A program made the position numbers and the translations under genes. Below are positions 51,377 through 58,862 of a stretch of 64,000 nt of DNA, piece by piece. A model generated the notes under the pieces. That model was not told the DNA's origin, did not search any database, and saw only the letters and a program-made list of their open reading frames with translations. Each line of letters begins with the position of its first letter. Within the stretch, counting starts at the first letter, position 1. The stretch comes from an uncultured Anaerolineae bacterium (GTDB lineage Bacteria; Chloroflexota; Anaerolineae; Promineifilales; Promineifilaceae): the NCBI GenBank assembly GCA_905479495.1, contig CAJQMR010000042.1, positions 25,210 to 89,209 of the forward strand. The letters are read 5' to 3'.

Positions 51377-52873
51377 TTAAGTGGGTACGGCCGTTGTTAA
51401 AAAATGATCCATGTCCACCTTCATCTGCGCCAGCGAAGGCAGATGGGCGTACATCATGTGTCCCGCTTCGTAATAGTGCATGGTAATGTTGTCCATCAGC
51501 GACGGATCGATGTCCAGATGATTGAACGTATACTCGGTGGCCAGCAGCGGCGTAGCTAGATCAAAGTAACCGTTTGCCACATACACTTTCAGGTACGGAT
51601 TAATTGTCATTGCCTGGCGCAGCGTTTCAGCGACATTGGCAAACTCATTTTGGTGAGGCTCGTAGTTCCAGGGCCATACCTTGCCGTTCAAAATTTCGTA
51701 GGGCAGATCACTTTCATAGTTGAGGTCCTGACGTACGTAATCGTTGAAGGTGGCAGTGTACGGCCCCTGAATGACGGCGTAACTGGGATCATATTCAAAA
51801 TGTTCGCCAGCGGAATCCCGGTCGATGCCCAAAAAGCGGCTGTCCAAACGGCCCACAGTGCGGTGCTGGTCGCGCAGCAGCTCTTTGATGTAGCGGAAGT
51901 ACTGCACGCGCAGGTTGCATCGCTTAACATAATCAAGTGAGATGCCCAAGTAGCGGGCCAGCTTCTTCTCGATTTTGACCTTTTCTTTTTCCGGCAGAGC
52001 TGAACCTTGCATGAGGGCCAGCGTGTACTCAGTAAGGGCAAACTGGCGTACTTCTTCTACCGTGTCTTCCAGACTTTCTTGCAGTTTTTTGTCCAGCTTT
52101 TTGTGATACCAGGCGGTGGCGGCCATGCTGGGCAGGTACAAAATGTAGGGCAAGTCGTTGCCCACGGGGAAGCGAATCGTTTGGAAGTTGAGCACCACAG
52201 AGATGAGCATGAGTCCATTGAGGTACATGCCGTGCCGCTCTTGCAGGTAACCAGCTACGCCGGCGGCGCGGGTGGTGCCGTAGCTTTCGCCAGCCAGGAA
52301 TTTTGGGGAGGTCCAACGGCCGTATCGCGAACAATACAGCCGGATAAAGTCGCCCACATACTCAATGTCCCGCTTAAAGGCGTGGAAATCTTTGGGCTTT
52401 TCTCCTTCCACGGCGCGGCTGTAGCCGGTGCTTACCGGATCGATGAACACCAGATCGGTCTGGTCCAGAATGGAATATTCATTTTCGACCAGTTCGTACG
52501 GTGGAGGCAGCAAATTGCCATCTTCATCAGCGACAATGCGACGGGGACCCAGGACGCCCAAATGCAGCCAAACGGAGGAAGAACCTGGCCCGCCGTTAAA
52601 TGAGAAGGTGACGGGCCGCTTTTTTGGTTCTTTGATGCCATCACGCGTGTAAGCAATAAAGAAAATTTCTGCTTTGGGCTTGTGGCCTTCTACTTTGCCG
52701 TCTTTTTCGGTTTCTTCTTTCAGCACGATGGTACCGGTGGTGACAGTGTAGTTGATGCGACGGCCGTTTATCGTTACGACATGTTTGGTTTCAACCAGGT
52801 TGTCTTTGGGTTCTGGTTTTTCTTTCTCTTTTTTCTCTTGATCTTTTTCTGGGTCTTTTTCTTGTTCAGCCAT
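51377..52873 (-). CDS. Peptidase S10 (serine carboxypeptidase-like)
   Basis: 498 aa. NGGPGSSSVWLHLGVLGP (oxyanion region) near 93-110, nucleophile Ser197 in GESYGTTR, Asp438 in NGYFDLATP and His472 in EAGHMMYAH give a complete S10 triad. Unlike most S10 enzymes no signal peptide is seen; the first ~25 residues are Lys/Glu/Pro-rich and disordered. GGAG favours ATG 52873. Releases C-terminal amino acids, possibly inside the cell. Confidence 0.9.
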   Translation of the reverse strand: MAEQEKDPEKDQEKKEKEKPEPKDNLVETKHVVTINGRRINYTVTTGTIVLKEETEKDGKVEGHKPKAEIFFIAYTRDGIKEPKKRPVTFSFNGGPGSSSVWLHLGVLGPRRIVADEDGNLLPPPYELVENEYSILDQTDLVFIDPVSTGYSRAVEGEKPKDFHAFKRDIEYVGDFIRLYCSRYGRWTSPKFLAGESYGTTRAAGVAGYLQERHGMYLNGLMLISVVLNFQTIRFPVGNDLPYILYLPSMAATAWYHKKLDKKLQESLEDTVEEVRQFALTEYTLALMQGSALPEKEKVKIEKKLARYLGISLDYVKRCNLRVQYFRYIKELLRDQHRTVGRLDSRFLGIDRDSAGEHFEYDPSYAVIQGPYTATFNDYVRQDLNYESDLPYEILNGKVWPWNYEPHQNEFANVAETLRQAMTINPYLKVYVANGYFDLATPLLATEYTFNHLDIDPSLMDNITMHYYEAGHMMYAHLPSLAQMKVDMDHFLTTAVPT

Positions 52874-52912
52874 GAACACACACTCCTTGCGGTTGTAAAG
52901 GCAAATTATACC

Positions 52913-53090
52913 TTATGTATGGAGTAAAAACTCATTGCCATCGGGATCGACAAAGCGGGCCTCCTGGTCTACCTCTTTAGCCGCTTCTGGTATGATCCAG
53001 GCGAGTTGTGCCATCATCGAAAACGGCCGTTTGTGCAAACCCTAATTTATTGACATAAAAATACGACGAGCGCGAGGGATCATTGAATCA
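52913..53090 (-). pseudogene. Decayed glyoxalase/VOC-family gene
   Basis: Read on the minus strand from about 53090, FNDPSRSSYFYVNKLGFAQTAVFDDG resembles the start of a VOC domain, then a stop codon and shift; a second piece VDQEARFVDPDGNEFLLHT ends at TAA 52913-52915 and matches the typical VOC C-terminus. The middle of the domain is missing. Not translatable as one protein. Confidence 0.7.
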
Positions 53091-53190
53091 CCTTCTTTTG
53101 CGATTGTAAGCCAGACCAGAGATAATCCATAGATGGTGGTCAATTTTTAAAAATTGACCTACTCTCTGCGTTAAATTAAGGAGAAACCAG

Positions 53191-53964
53191 ATGCGAATCG
53201 CAATTTATTCAGACGTTCATGGCAATCTCACTGCCTTGCAAACGGTGCTGGCCGACATCAAAAAGCAGGCTCCAGACCTCATCGCCTTTGCCGGGGATTT
53301 GTGCATGATGGGCGCACGCCCCAAGGCGTGTCTGGAAATGGCCAAGTTGGAAACAGACATTCTTATCTACGGCAATACAGATGAATTTATCCATACGCCA
53401 CCTCAAGTACCCGACGACGCCACCGACGAGCAGCGGCAGCGAATGGAATCTTTTAATGAAGTGGCAAGCTGGACCCATGATCAGTTGGGCCAGGAGCATG
53501 TGGCCTGGTTGCAGCGCTTGCCGTTTAGCCATCGAGTTGGGCCTACGGCCGTTCCCATCGACGATCTGCTCATTGTCCATGCCAATCCCCTGGACGTGAA
53601 TCAAGTTATGTTCCCCACGGCCGAATTTCAGCAGGAACAGTTGGGTAAGGTGCAAAAGGAACAGAGTGATGAAGATTTACGGCCGTTGCTGGAAACCACC
53701 ACAGCGGGCATCATTGCCTTTGGCCACCTGCATATCCCCAACGTGCGCCAGTGGGAAGACATGATTCTGGCCAACATCAGCTCCGTCAACCTGCCTGGCG
53801 ATGGGGACGAGCGCGCCAAATACGGCCTGCTCACCTGGCGCAAGGAGGAAGGCTGGATGGTGGAAAAGCGGTTGGTAGCCTACAATTTGCATCAGGAACG
53901 AGAACTCATTTCTTTCATCAAGCCGCCCAACTGGCAATGGCTGTTGGAGCAGATGCCAAAATAG
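53191..53964 (+). CDS. Metallophosphoesterase (YfcE/MJ0936-like)
   Basis: 257 aa calcineurin-like phosphoesterase. Metal motifs in order: YSDVHGN (DxH), AGDL, YGNTDE (GNxD/E), VHANP and GHLHIP (GHxH). Likely a phosphodiesterase for nucleotides or similar esters. AAGGAG precedes ATG 53191. A short AT-rich repeat lies between it and the dam-like gene. Confidence 0.93.
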   Translation: MRIAIYSDVHGNLTALQTVLADIKKQAPDLIAFAGDLCMMGARPKACLEMAKLETDILIYGNTDEFIHTPPQVPDDATDEQRQRMESFNEVASWTHDQLGQEHVAWLQRLPFSHRVGPTAVPIDDLLIVHANPLDVNQVMFPTAEFQQEQLGKVQKEQSDEDLRPLLETTTAGIIAFGHLHIPNVRQWEDMILANISSVNLPGDGDERAKYGLLTWRKEEGWMVEKRLVAYNLHQERELISFIKPPNWQWLLEQMPK

Positions 53965-53968
53965 AACT

Positions 53969-54045
53969 GTAACTAAGTAATTGGGTAATTAAGCAATTAT
54001 GTCAATTGTCCAATTACTCAGTTACTCAGTTACTCAATACCCAAT
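53969..54045. repeat. AATTACCCAATTAC-type inverted repeat, copy 4
   Basis: GTAACTAAGTAATTGGG on the left, CAATTGTCCAATTACTCAG and further TTACTCAG direct repeats on the right. It ends just 2 nt before the dam-like ATG and provides its upstream region. Confidence 0.8.
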
Positions 54046-54047
54046 CT

Positions 54048-54848
54048 ATGAAACCATTCCTCAAGTGGGCCGGAAACAAATACAAAATCGTCGAACGCAT
54101 CAAGGCGCTGCTGCCCCCTGGCCAGCGGTTGGTTGAACCGTTTGTCGGCTCTGGCGCACTGTTTCTCAACACCGATTACCCGCGTTACCTCCTGACAGAC
54201 GCCAACGCTGACCTGATCACCCTGTACCAATTTTTACAGGCGGAAGGCGAAGCGTTCGTCGCCTACTGCCGCCCGCTTTTTAGCCCAGAAAACAATGACA
54301 AAGATCGCTACTATGCGCTGCGTGACGAGTTCAACAGCACCCATGACCTGCGGCGCAAGTCGGCCATTTTTCTGTACATGAACAAACATGGCTACAACGG
54401 CCTGTGCCGTTACAACATGAAAGGTGGTTTTAACGTGCCGTTTGGGCGGTATAAACGGCCGTATTTCCCCGAAGCCGAAATGCTATACTTCCATCAAAAA
54501 TCACAAAGTGCAACTTTCCAACACGGTGACTTTCGCGATGTGATGGAGTCCTGTGTTCTAAATGATGTTGTTTACTGTGATCCACCATATGTACCGCTTT
54601 CCCAAACAGCTAATTTTACGGGCTACAGTTCTGGAGGGTTTAGTTGGGACGAACAAAAGCTATTAGCTGAGAAGGCTAGAGAATTAGCCAGTCGAAATAT
54701 TCCCGTTGTGATATCAAATCATGATACTGATTTTGTCCGCGAAATTTACACTACTGCAACCTTCACCGAATTTTACGTTCAACGATACATCAGTTGTAAT
54801 GGTGAAAATCGTGCCAAAGCTGCAGAATTGCTGGCGTTATTCTCATAA
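54048..54848 (+). CDS. DNA adenine methyltransferase (Dam/DpnM type, D12 class)
   Basis: 266 aa. FLKWAGNKYK (motif X-like), FVGSGALF at 32-39 (SAM-binding motif I), and DPPY at 178-181 (catalytic motif IV) define the alpha-class adenine methyltransferase. The upstream repeat is open in the same frame but unlikely to be coding; ATG 54048 opens the conserved domain. The 3' part, from about residue 150, is clearly more AT-rich than the first half. Paired with the restriction-enzyme-like gene 15 nt downstream. Confidence 0.92.
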   Translation: MKPFLKWAGNKYKIVERIKALLPPGQRLVEPFVGSGALFLNTDYPRYLLTDANADLITLYQFLQAEGEAFVAYCRPLFSPENNDKDRYYALRDEFNSTHDLRRKSAIFLYMNKHGYNGLCRYNMKGGFNVPFGRYKRPYFPEAEMLYFHQKSQSATFQHGDFRDVMESCVLNDVVYCDPPYVPLSQTANFTGYSSGGFSWDEQKLLAEKARELASRNIPVVISNHDTDFVREIYTTATFTEFYVQRYISCNGENRAKAAELLALFS

Positions 54849-54863
54849 TTTTAGGAGGAGTAT

Positions 54864-55358
54864 TTGACAAAAAAACAAGGTGGTTTGGCTAATAGCTCAG
54901 GGAATACGCTGGAAAGAATGGTGATTGCAACCTTTGAAAGCAAAGGTTTTGAAGTTGAAATGTACCGCGCTTGGATAAAGAAACCTAAAAAATATGGTCA
55001 AGAGTTGCTTTTACGAAATGTTCCTTATGAAACAATATATGGTCACAATGGAAATACTGAGTTTCTCATAAAATCTGAGATTTATGATCTTGAAATCCGC
55101 ATTGAGTGTAAATGGCAACAATCATCAGGTAGCGTTGATGAAAAATTCCCCTATCTATATTTGAATTGCATTGAGAAAATGCCAGAATCTACGATCATTA
55201 TCATTGTAGATGGTGGCGGTGCAAAACCTGGTGCAGTCGAATGGTTAAAATCTGCCGCAAACAGCAGCAAATATTGGAAAGATGACAAACAAAAAAAAGA
55301 AATTCTTGTGATGGATCTTCAAGGTTTTATTATCTGGGCAAACAATACTTTTCGTTAA
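54864..55358 (+). CDS. Probable restriction endonuclease, PD-(D/E)xK type
   Basis: 164 aa, TTG start after a strong GGAGGAG. A nuclease-like core FLIKSEIYDLEIRIECKWQ (E-x-K at Glu81-Lys83, acidic residues just before) resembles PD-(D/E)xK enzymes; the next strand TIIIIVDGGGAKPGAVEWLK fits too. It follows the adenine methyltransferase closely, so the two form a probable type II restriction-modification pair. AT-rich, with no ACGGCCGT copy, unlike its neighbours: probably acquired. Confidence 0.75.
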   Translation: MTKKQGGLANSSGNTLERMVIATFESKGFEVEMYRAWIKKPKKYGQELLLRNVPYETIYGHNGNTEFLIKSEIYDLEIRIECKWQQSSGSVDEKFPYLYLNCIEKMPESTIIIIVDGGGAKPGAVEWLKSAANSSKYWKDDKQKKEILVMDLQGFIIWANNTFR

Positions 55359-55378
55359 CAGCAATCTAATTCTATTTT

Positions 55379-55963
55379 ATGACTCAACATCCAGATGCCC
55401 TGAAGTGGAACGGCCGTTACCAAACCGACGGTCCCTATCGGCAGCAAGGCCACCCCAGCCGGATGCTGCAAGCGTTTGACCATTTGTTGCCAGACAATGG
55501 CGTGGTGCTGGATGCTGCCGCCGGGGTGGGGGTGAACAGCTTGTTTGTGGCCCGGCAGGGTATCTCCGTGGTGGCGTTGGATATTTCTGAAGTGGGGCTG
55601 CGACTGCTGCGGCAGCAGTCGGCTGATTTGGGTGTGCGGGTGGAAACGGCCGTTTTTGATCTCACCCAGCCTTATTTTCCCGCTAACTGCGTTGATGTCA
55701 TCCTTAATTTTCGCTTTTTAGAGCGGTCCGCCTTTGCTGCCTATCGGCAGGCGCTGCGTCCCGGCGGCTTGCTATTCTTCGAAACATTTGTCCATACCGG
55801 GGTAGAGGAATCCCCTGCTTATTTCCTGGAACCAGGCGAATTGCATCACGCTTTTGCCGATTTTGACCTGATTCATTCAGCAGAAACCACCATCCCTGGC
55901 CACCGCTCCGGTAGAATGCGCCACGTGGCCCAGCTTGTCGCCCGCAAACCCCTCACGAGCTGA
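55379..55963 (+). CDS. SAM-dependent methyltransferase (TehB-like)
   Basis: 194 aa class I methyltransferase. VVLDAAAGVGVNSLFVARQG (motif I), VVALDISEVGL (motif II) and LRPGGLLFFETFV (motif VI region). The fold matches the UbiE/TehB group. Substrate unknown. GC-rich again and carries two ACGGCCGT copies, so the acquired stretch ends before it. Confidence 0.87.
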   Translation: MTQHPDALKWNGRYQTDGPYRQQGHPSRMLQAFDHLLPDNGVVLDAAAGVGVNSLFVARQGISVVALDISEVGLRLLRQQSADLGVRVETAVFDLTQPYFPANCVDVILNFRFLERSAFAAYRQALRPGGLLFFETFVHTGVEESPAYFLEPGELHHAFADFDLIHSAETTIPGHRSGRMRHVAQLVARKPLTS

Positions 55964-55989
55964 TTGCGATTTGTCGGACAGGCACGTCT

Positions 55990-58014
55990 TTATTTCAAGT
56001 ATTTATCAAACCAGCGCAGCATATGATTTAAACGCATGATTCGCCTGTCGGTACGGCCAGAGCGGGATAGGCCATGCGGCTCACCAGGGAAGAGCACCAA
56101 TTCCGTATCTACACCCTGCGTTCGTAGCGCCACAAACAACTGCTCGCCTTGTTCCTTGTCGGCCCGAAAATCCAGCTCACTGTGAATGACCAGCGTGGGC
56201 GTTTTGGCATTGCCAATATATTTCATTGGCGATTGCTCCCAATACGTGTCTAAATTTTCATACGGTGGTTTGTCCTGGCCATATGTCTTCTGGAAATTCC
56301 AGTTGCCATCGCTGGTGCCCCAAAAGCTGACCAGGTTAAAAACACTGCGTTGGGTCACGGCTGCTTGAAAATAATCCGGTTCGCGGCCAATAAGCATGTT
56401 TGTCATATAGCCGCCGTAGCTGCCGCCGGTAACCCCTTTGCGATTTGGATCGATGTACGGTTTTTGCCCTACAAAGTTGGCCCAATCGAGCACATCATCC
56501 AGATCGACGGTGCCCCAACGGTGCCGAATTGTCTCGCAATGTTCCGCGCCATACCCCTGGCTACCTCGCGGATTGCTCCAGTAAACGACGTAGCCATTTG
56601 CCGCCAAAAAGCGGAACTCATGCATCATGCCTTTGTCGTACTGGGTTTGTGGACCGCCATGAATTTCCAGGATGGATGGGTATTTTTGGGCAGGATCGAA
56701 TCCGGGCGGTGTTAAGATCCAGCCGTGCAGCGGGTAACCATCTCGCGCCTCAAACCACACTTCTTCGATCTCGCCTAAATCCAGGCGGCGCAGCCAGTTG
56801 GTGTTAAAACGGCTCAACTGTTTGGCGTTTGCTTTGCCCATATCGCGCACAAATAAGTGGGCTGGATGCGTTTGTGTGGCCCAGGTGTAGGCCAATTTTT
56901 CCTGTTTGGCATCAAATGTGAAGGAGCCAATCAAACCCGCTTCATCCAGAATGCGCTCAACGACGGGTTCATCCTCTACTGTGACTGACATCAGGCAAAT
57001 GTCGCCTTGCCGTTGTGCCTGGAAATATAGTTTACGGCCGTCGCGCGACCAGGTGTAAGGTGACATATTCCCACCCCCGGTGTCACTGCCTGATCCAGCT
57101 GCGCAATGCAAATCGGCCGTTTTCGTTAGATTCTGCGGGGGAGCAGAGCCATCGGCAGGAACCACGCAAATGGTGACATTGCCCATCCAATTGCCTGGTT
57201 CACCAGCGTAACCAAAAGCGATTTGGCTGCCATCTGGCGACCATCTTGGTAGAAATTTGAAACCCTCTATCGTTTCGATTTTGCGTGCTTCTGCTTGTGG
57301 GTCTTTGCCAGTTGCGGGCATCACGTACAGTTCATATGCCTCTGGGGATAAATCAGGCTTCTGGCTGGTGTTGGAGAAATAAGTAATCCATTTGCCATCG
57401 GGTGACCAATCATAATCGCCTTCATGATGGTCACCATGTGTAAGCTGCGTGGCTTTGCCGGATTTGGCATCAATGCGCCAGATGTGCCATTTTTCCTGCG
57501 GTAAGTACCCCTGGCCGTCTGCTTTGTAGATTAGAGAGGTGTAATGGCGGGCGACAACCCCTAATTTCTTTTTGTCTGGATTGGCATCCCGTTCTACGGC
57601 ATCGGCATCTTTTTTACGAATGTTGCTCAGGAACTGTTTACCGTCCGGTGACCAAGCAAAATCGGCGATTGTCATGTCTTTAAATTCGGTGAGTGCTTTT
57701 GCTTCGCCACCATCTACCGGGATGAGATAGATTTGTGATTGGGTTTCATCGTCACGATTGGAGAGGAAGGCGATTTGGCTGCCGTCGGGCGACCAGCGTG
57801 GCTGTGAGTCACTCCAGTTGCCATGGGTAAATTGCCGCAGCTTACCCGTCCCGGTAGGGGCCAGCCAAAGGTCTGTGTATTTTTTCTCTGTCTTGTCATT
57901 AACGCGCTGAACGCTGAAAATCACTTTGCTGCCATCCGGGGAAATTTGGGCATCGGTAATCAGTTGGAATTTATATAAATCTGGGGCTGTGATGAGTTTG
58001 GGTTTACTGGGCAT
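55990..58014 (-). CDS. S9 prolyl-oligopeptidase-family peptidase
   Basis: 674 aa. An N-terminal beta-propeller (repeated WSPDGSQIAF-type blades from about 60 to 400) caps a C-terminal alpha/beta-hydrolase domain with Ser532 in GGSYGGYM, Asp615 in HSELDFR and His647 in GEPHGLS. No signal peptide, so likely an intracellular acylaminoacyl- or dipeptidyl-type peptidase. Normal family length. Confidence 0.95.
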   Translation of the reverse strand: MPSKPKLITAPDLYKFQLITDAQISPDGSKVIFSVQRVNDKTEKKYTDLWLAPTGTGKLRQFTHGNWSDSQPRWSPDGSQIAFLSNRDDETQSQIYLIPVDGGEAKALTEFKDMTIADFAWSPDGKQFLSNIRKKDADAVERDANPDKKKLGVVARHYTSLIYKADGQGYLPQEKWHIWRIDAKSGKATQLTHGDHHEGDYDWSPDGKWITYFSNTSQKPDLSPEAYELYVMPATGKDPQAEARKIETIEGFKFLPRWSPDGSQIAFGYAGEPGNWMGNVTICVVPADGSAPPQNLTKTADLHCAAGSGSDTGGGNMSPYTWSRDGRKLYFQAQRQGDICLMSVTVEDEPVVERILDEAGLIGSFTFDAKQEKLAYTWATQTHPAHLFVRDMGKANAKQLSRFNTNWLRRLDLGEIEEVWFEARDGYPLHGWILTPPGFDPAQKYPSILEIHGGPQTQYDKGMMHEFRFLAANGYVVYWSNPRGSQGYGAEHCETIRHRWGTVDLDDVLDWANFVGQKPYIDPNRKGVTGGSYGGYMTNMLIGREPDYFQAAVTQRSVFNLVSFWGTSDGNWNFQKTYGQDKPPYENLDTYWEQSPMKYIGNAKTPTLVIHSELDFRADKEQGEQLFVALRTQGVDTELVLFPGEPHGLSRSGRTDRRIMRLNHMLRWFDKYLK

Positions 58015-58068
58015 AGTGGAAAATCTCCTAAAAATATTGTTGAGCGGGATTATAGCATGAACCAGCTG

Positions 58069-58740
58069 CTAGATGAGACCCATATCTTTGGCTTTGAGCG
58101 CTGCCTGGGTGCGGTCGCGCACGCCCAGCTTGCCCAAAATGTTGGTGACGTGGTTTTTCACCGTACCTTCGGTGATGAACAGCTTGTTGGCAATCTCTCG
58201 ATTGCTGGCCCCGGTGGCCAGCACCCCCAAAATTTCCAATTCTCGCTCTGAAAGTGGTTCGACGAGGTCTTGCTGGGAAACGGCCGTTGTTGATCCCGCG
58301 CTTGTTTCCAGGTCCGACATCCGAGAAAATTCTGCCACCACTTTGGCCGCCACGGATGGCTGCAAAAATGATTCTCCCCGCGCTGCCGCCCGAATGGCTT
58401 CTACTAGCTTGGCTGAGGGCACATCCTTCAGCAAATAGCCTACTGCGCCAGCCCGCAGCCCATCAAAGACATACTCGTCATCATCGAATGTGGTTAGCAC
58501 AATGACACGGCTGTTGGCGGCTGATTCGGTAATCTGACGCGTGGCAGCGACGCCGTTTAGCACCGGCATCCGTAAATCCATCAGCACGACGTCTGGCGCT
58601 AATTTTTCTACGGCCGTTACGGCCTCTTGCCCGTTGCTGGCTTCCCCCACCACTTCCAAATCATCATGGACGGAAAGCAGGGTGCGCAGCCCTTCTCGGA
58701 ATAATGCCTGATCATCAACCAACAAAATGCGAATGGTCAT
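58069..58740 (-). CDS. NarL/FixJ-type response regulator
   Basis: 223 aa. Receiver domain with Asp55 in VVLMDLRMP and Lys106-region YLLKDVP, then an LuxR-type HTH (LSERELEILGVLATGASNREIANKLFITEGTVKNHVTNILGKL). GGAG favours ATG 58740. No kinase is adjacent; the NarL-type kinase at 206-1456 is far away and their pairing is only a guess. Confidence 0.95.
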   Translation of the reverse strand: MTIRILLVDDQALFREGLRTLLSVHDDLEVVGEASNGQEAVTAVEKLAPDVVLMDLRMPVLNGVAATRQITESAANSRVIVLTTFDDDEYVFDGLRAGAVGYLLKDVPSAKLVEAIRAAARGESFLQPSVAAKVVAEFSRMSDLETSAGSTTAVSQQDLVEPLSERELEILGVLATGASNREIANKLFITEGTVKNHVTNILGKLGVRDRTQAALKAKDMGLI

Positions 58741-58862
58741 GTTCGCGTCTCCAATTGTCAGAACCAAATTGTGGGCCGATTATACCAGCTTCAACCCTAA
58801 ACATCGCTTTCCCTTTTGGGTTCCTGGTAGGCGCACGCCAGTGATTGTGGCCTGGTAACTGC

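Noticed and set aside
52007..52603. A 198-codon plus-strand frame inside the S10 gene
   Set aside because: Antisense to a well-conserved coding region with complete catalytic motifs; no start signal.
29823..54045. AATTAC repeats as a CRISPR-like array
   Set aside because: Copies are far apart, palindromic and lack regular spacers; no cas genes are present.
54048..55358. Methylase and nuclease as part of a prophage
   Set aside because: No integrase, structural or lysis genes nearby; a stand-alone restriction-modification pair is simpler.
206..58740. Sensor kinase at 206-1456 and NarL regulator at 58069-58740 as one two-component pair
   Set aside because: They are 57 kb apart; the class match alone is not enough.
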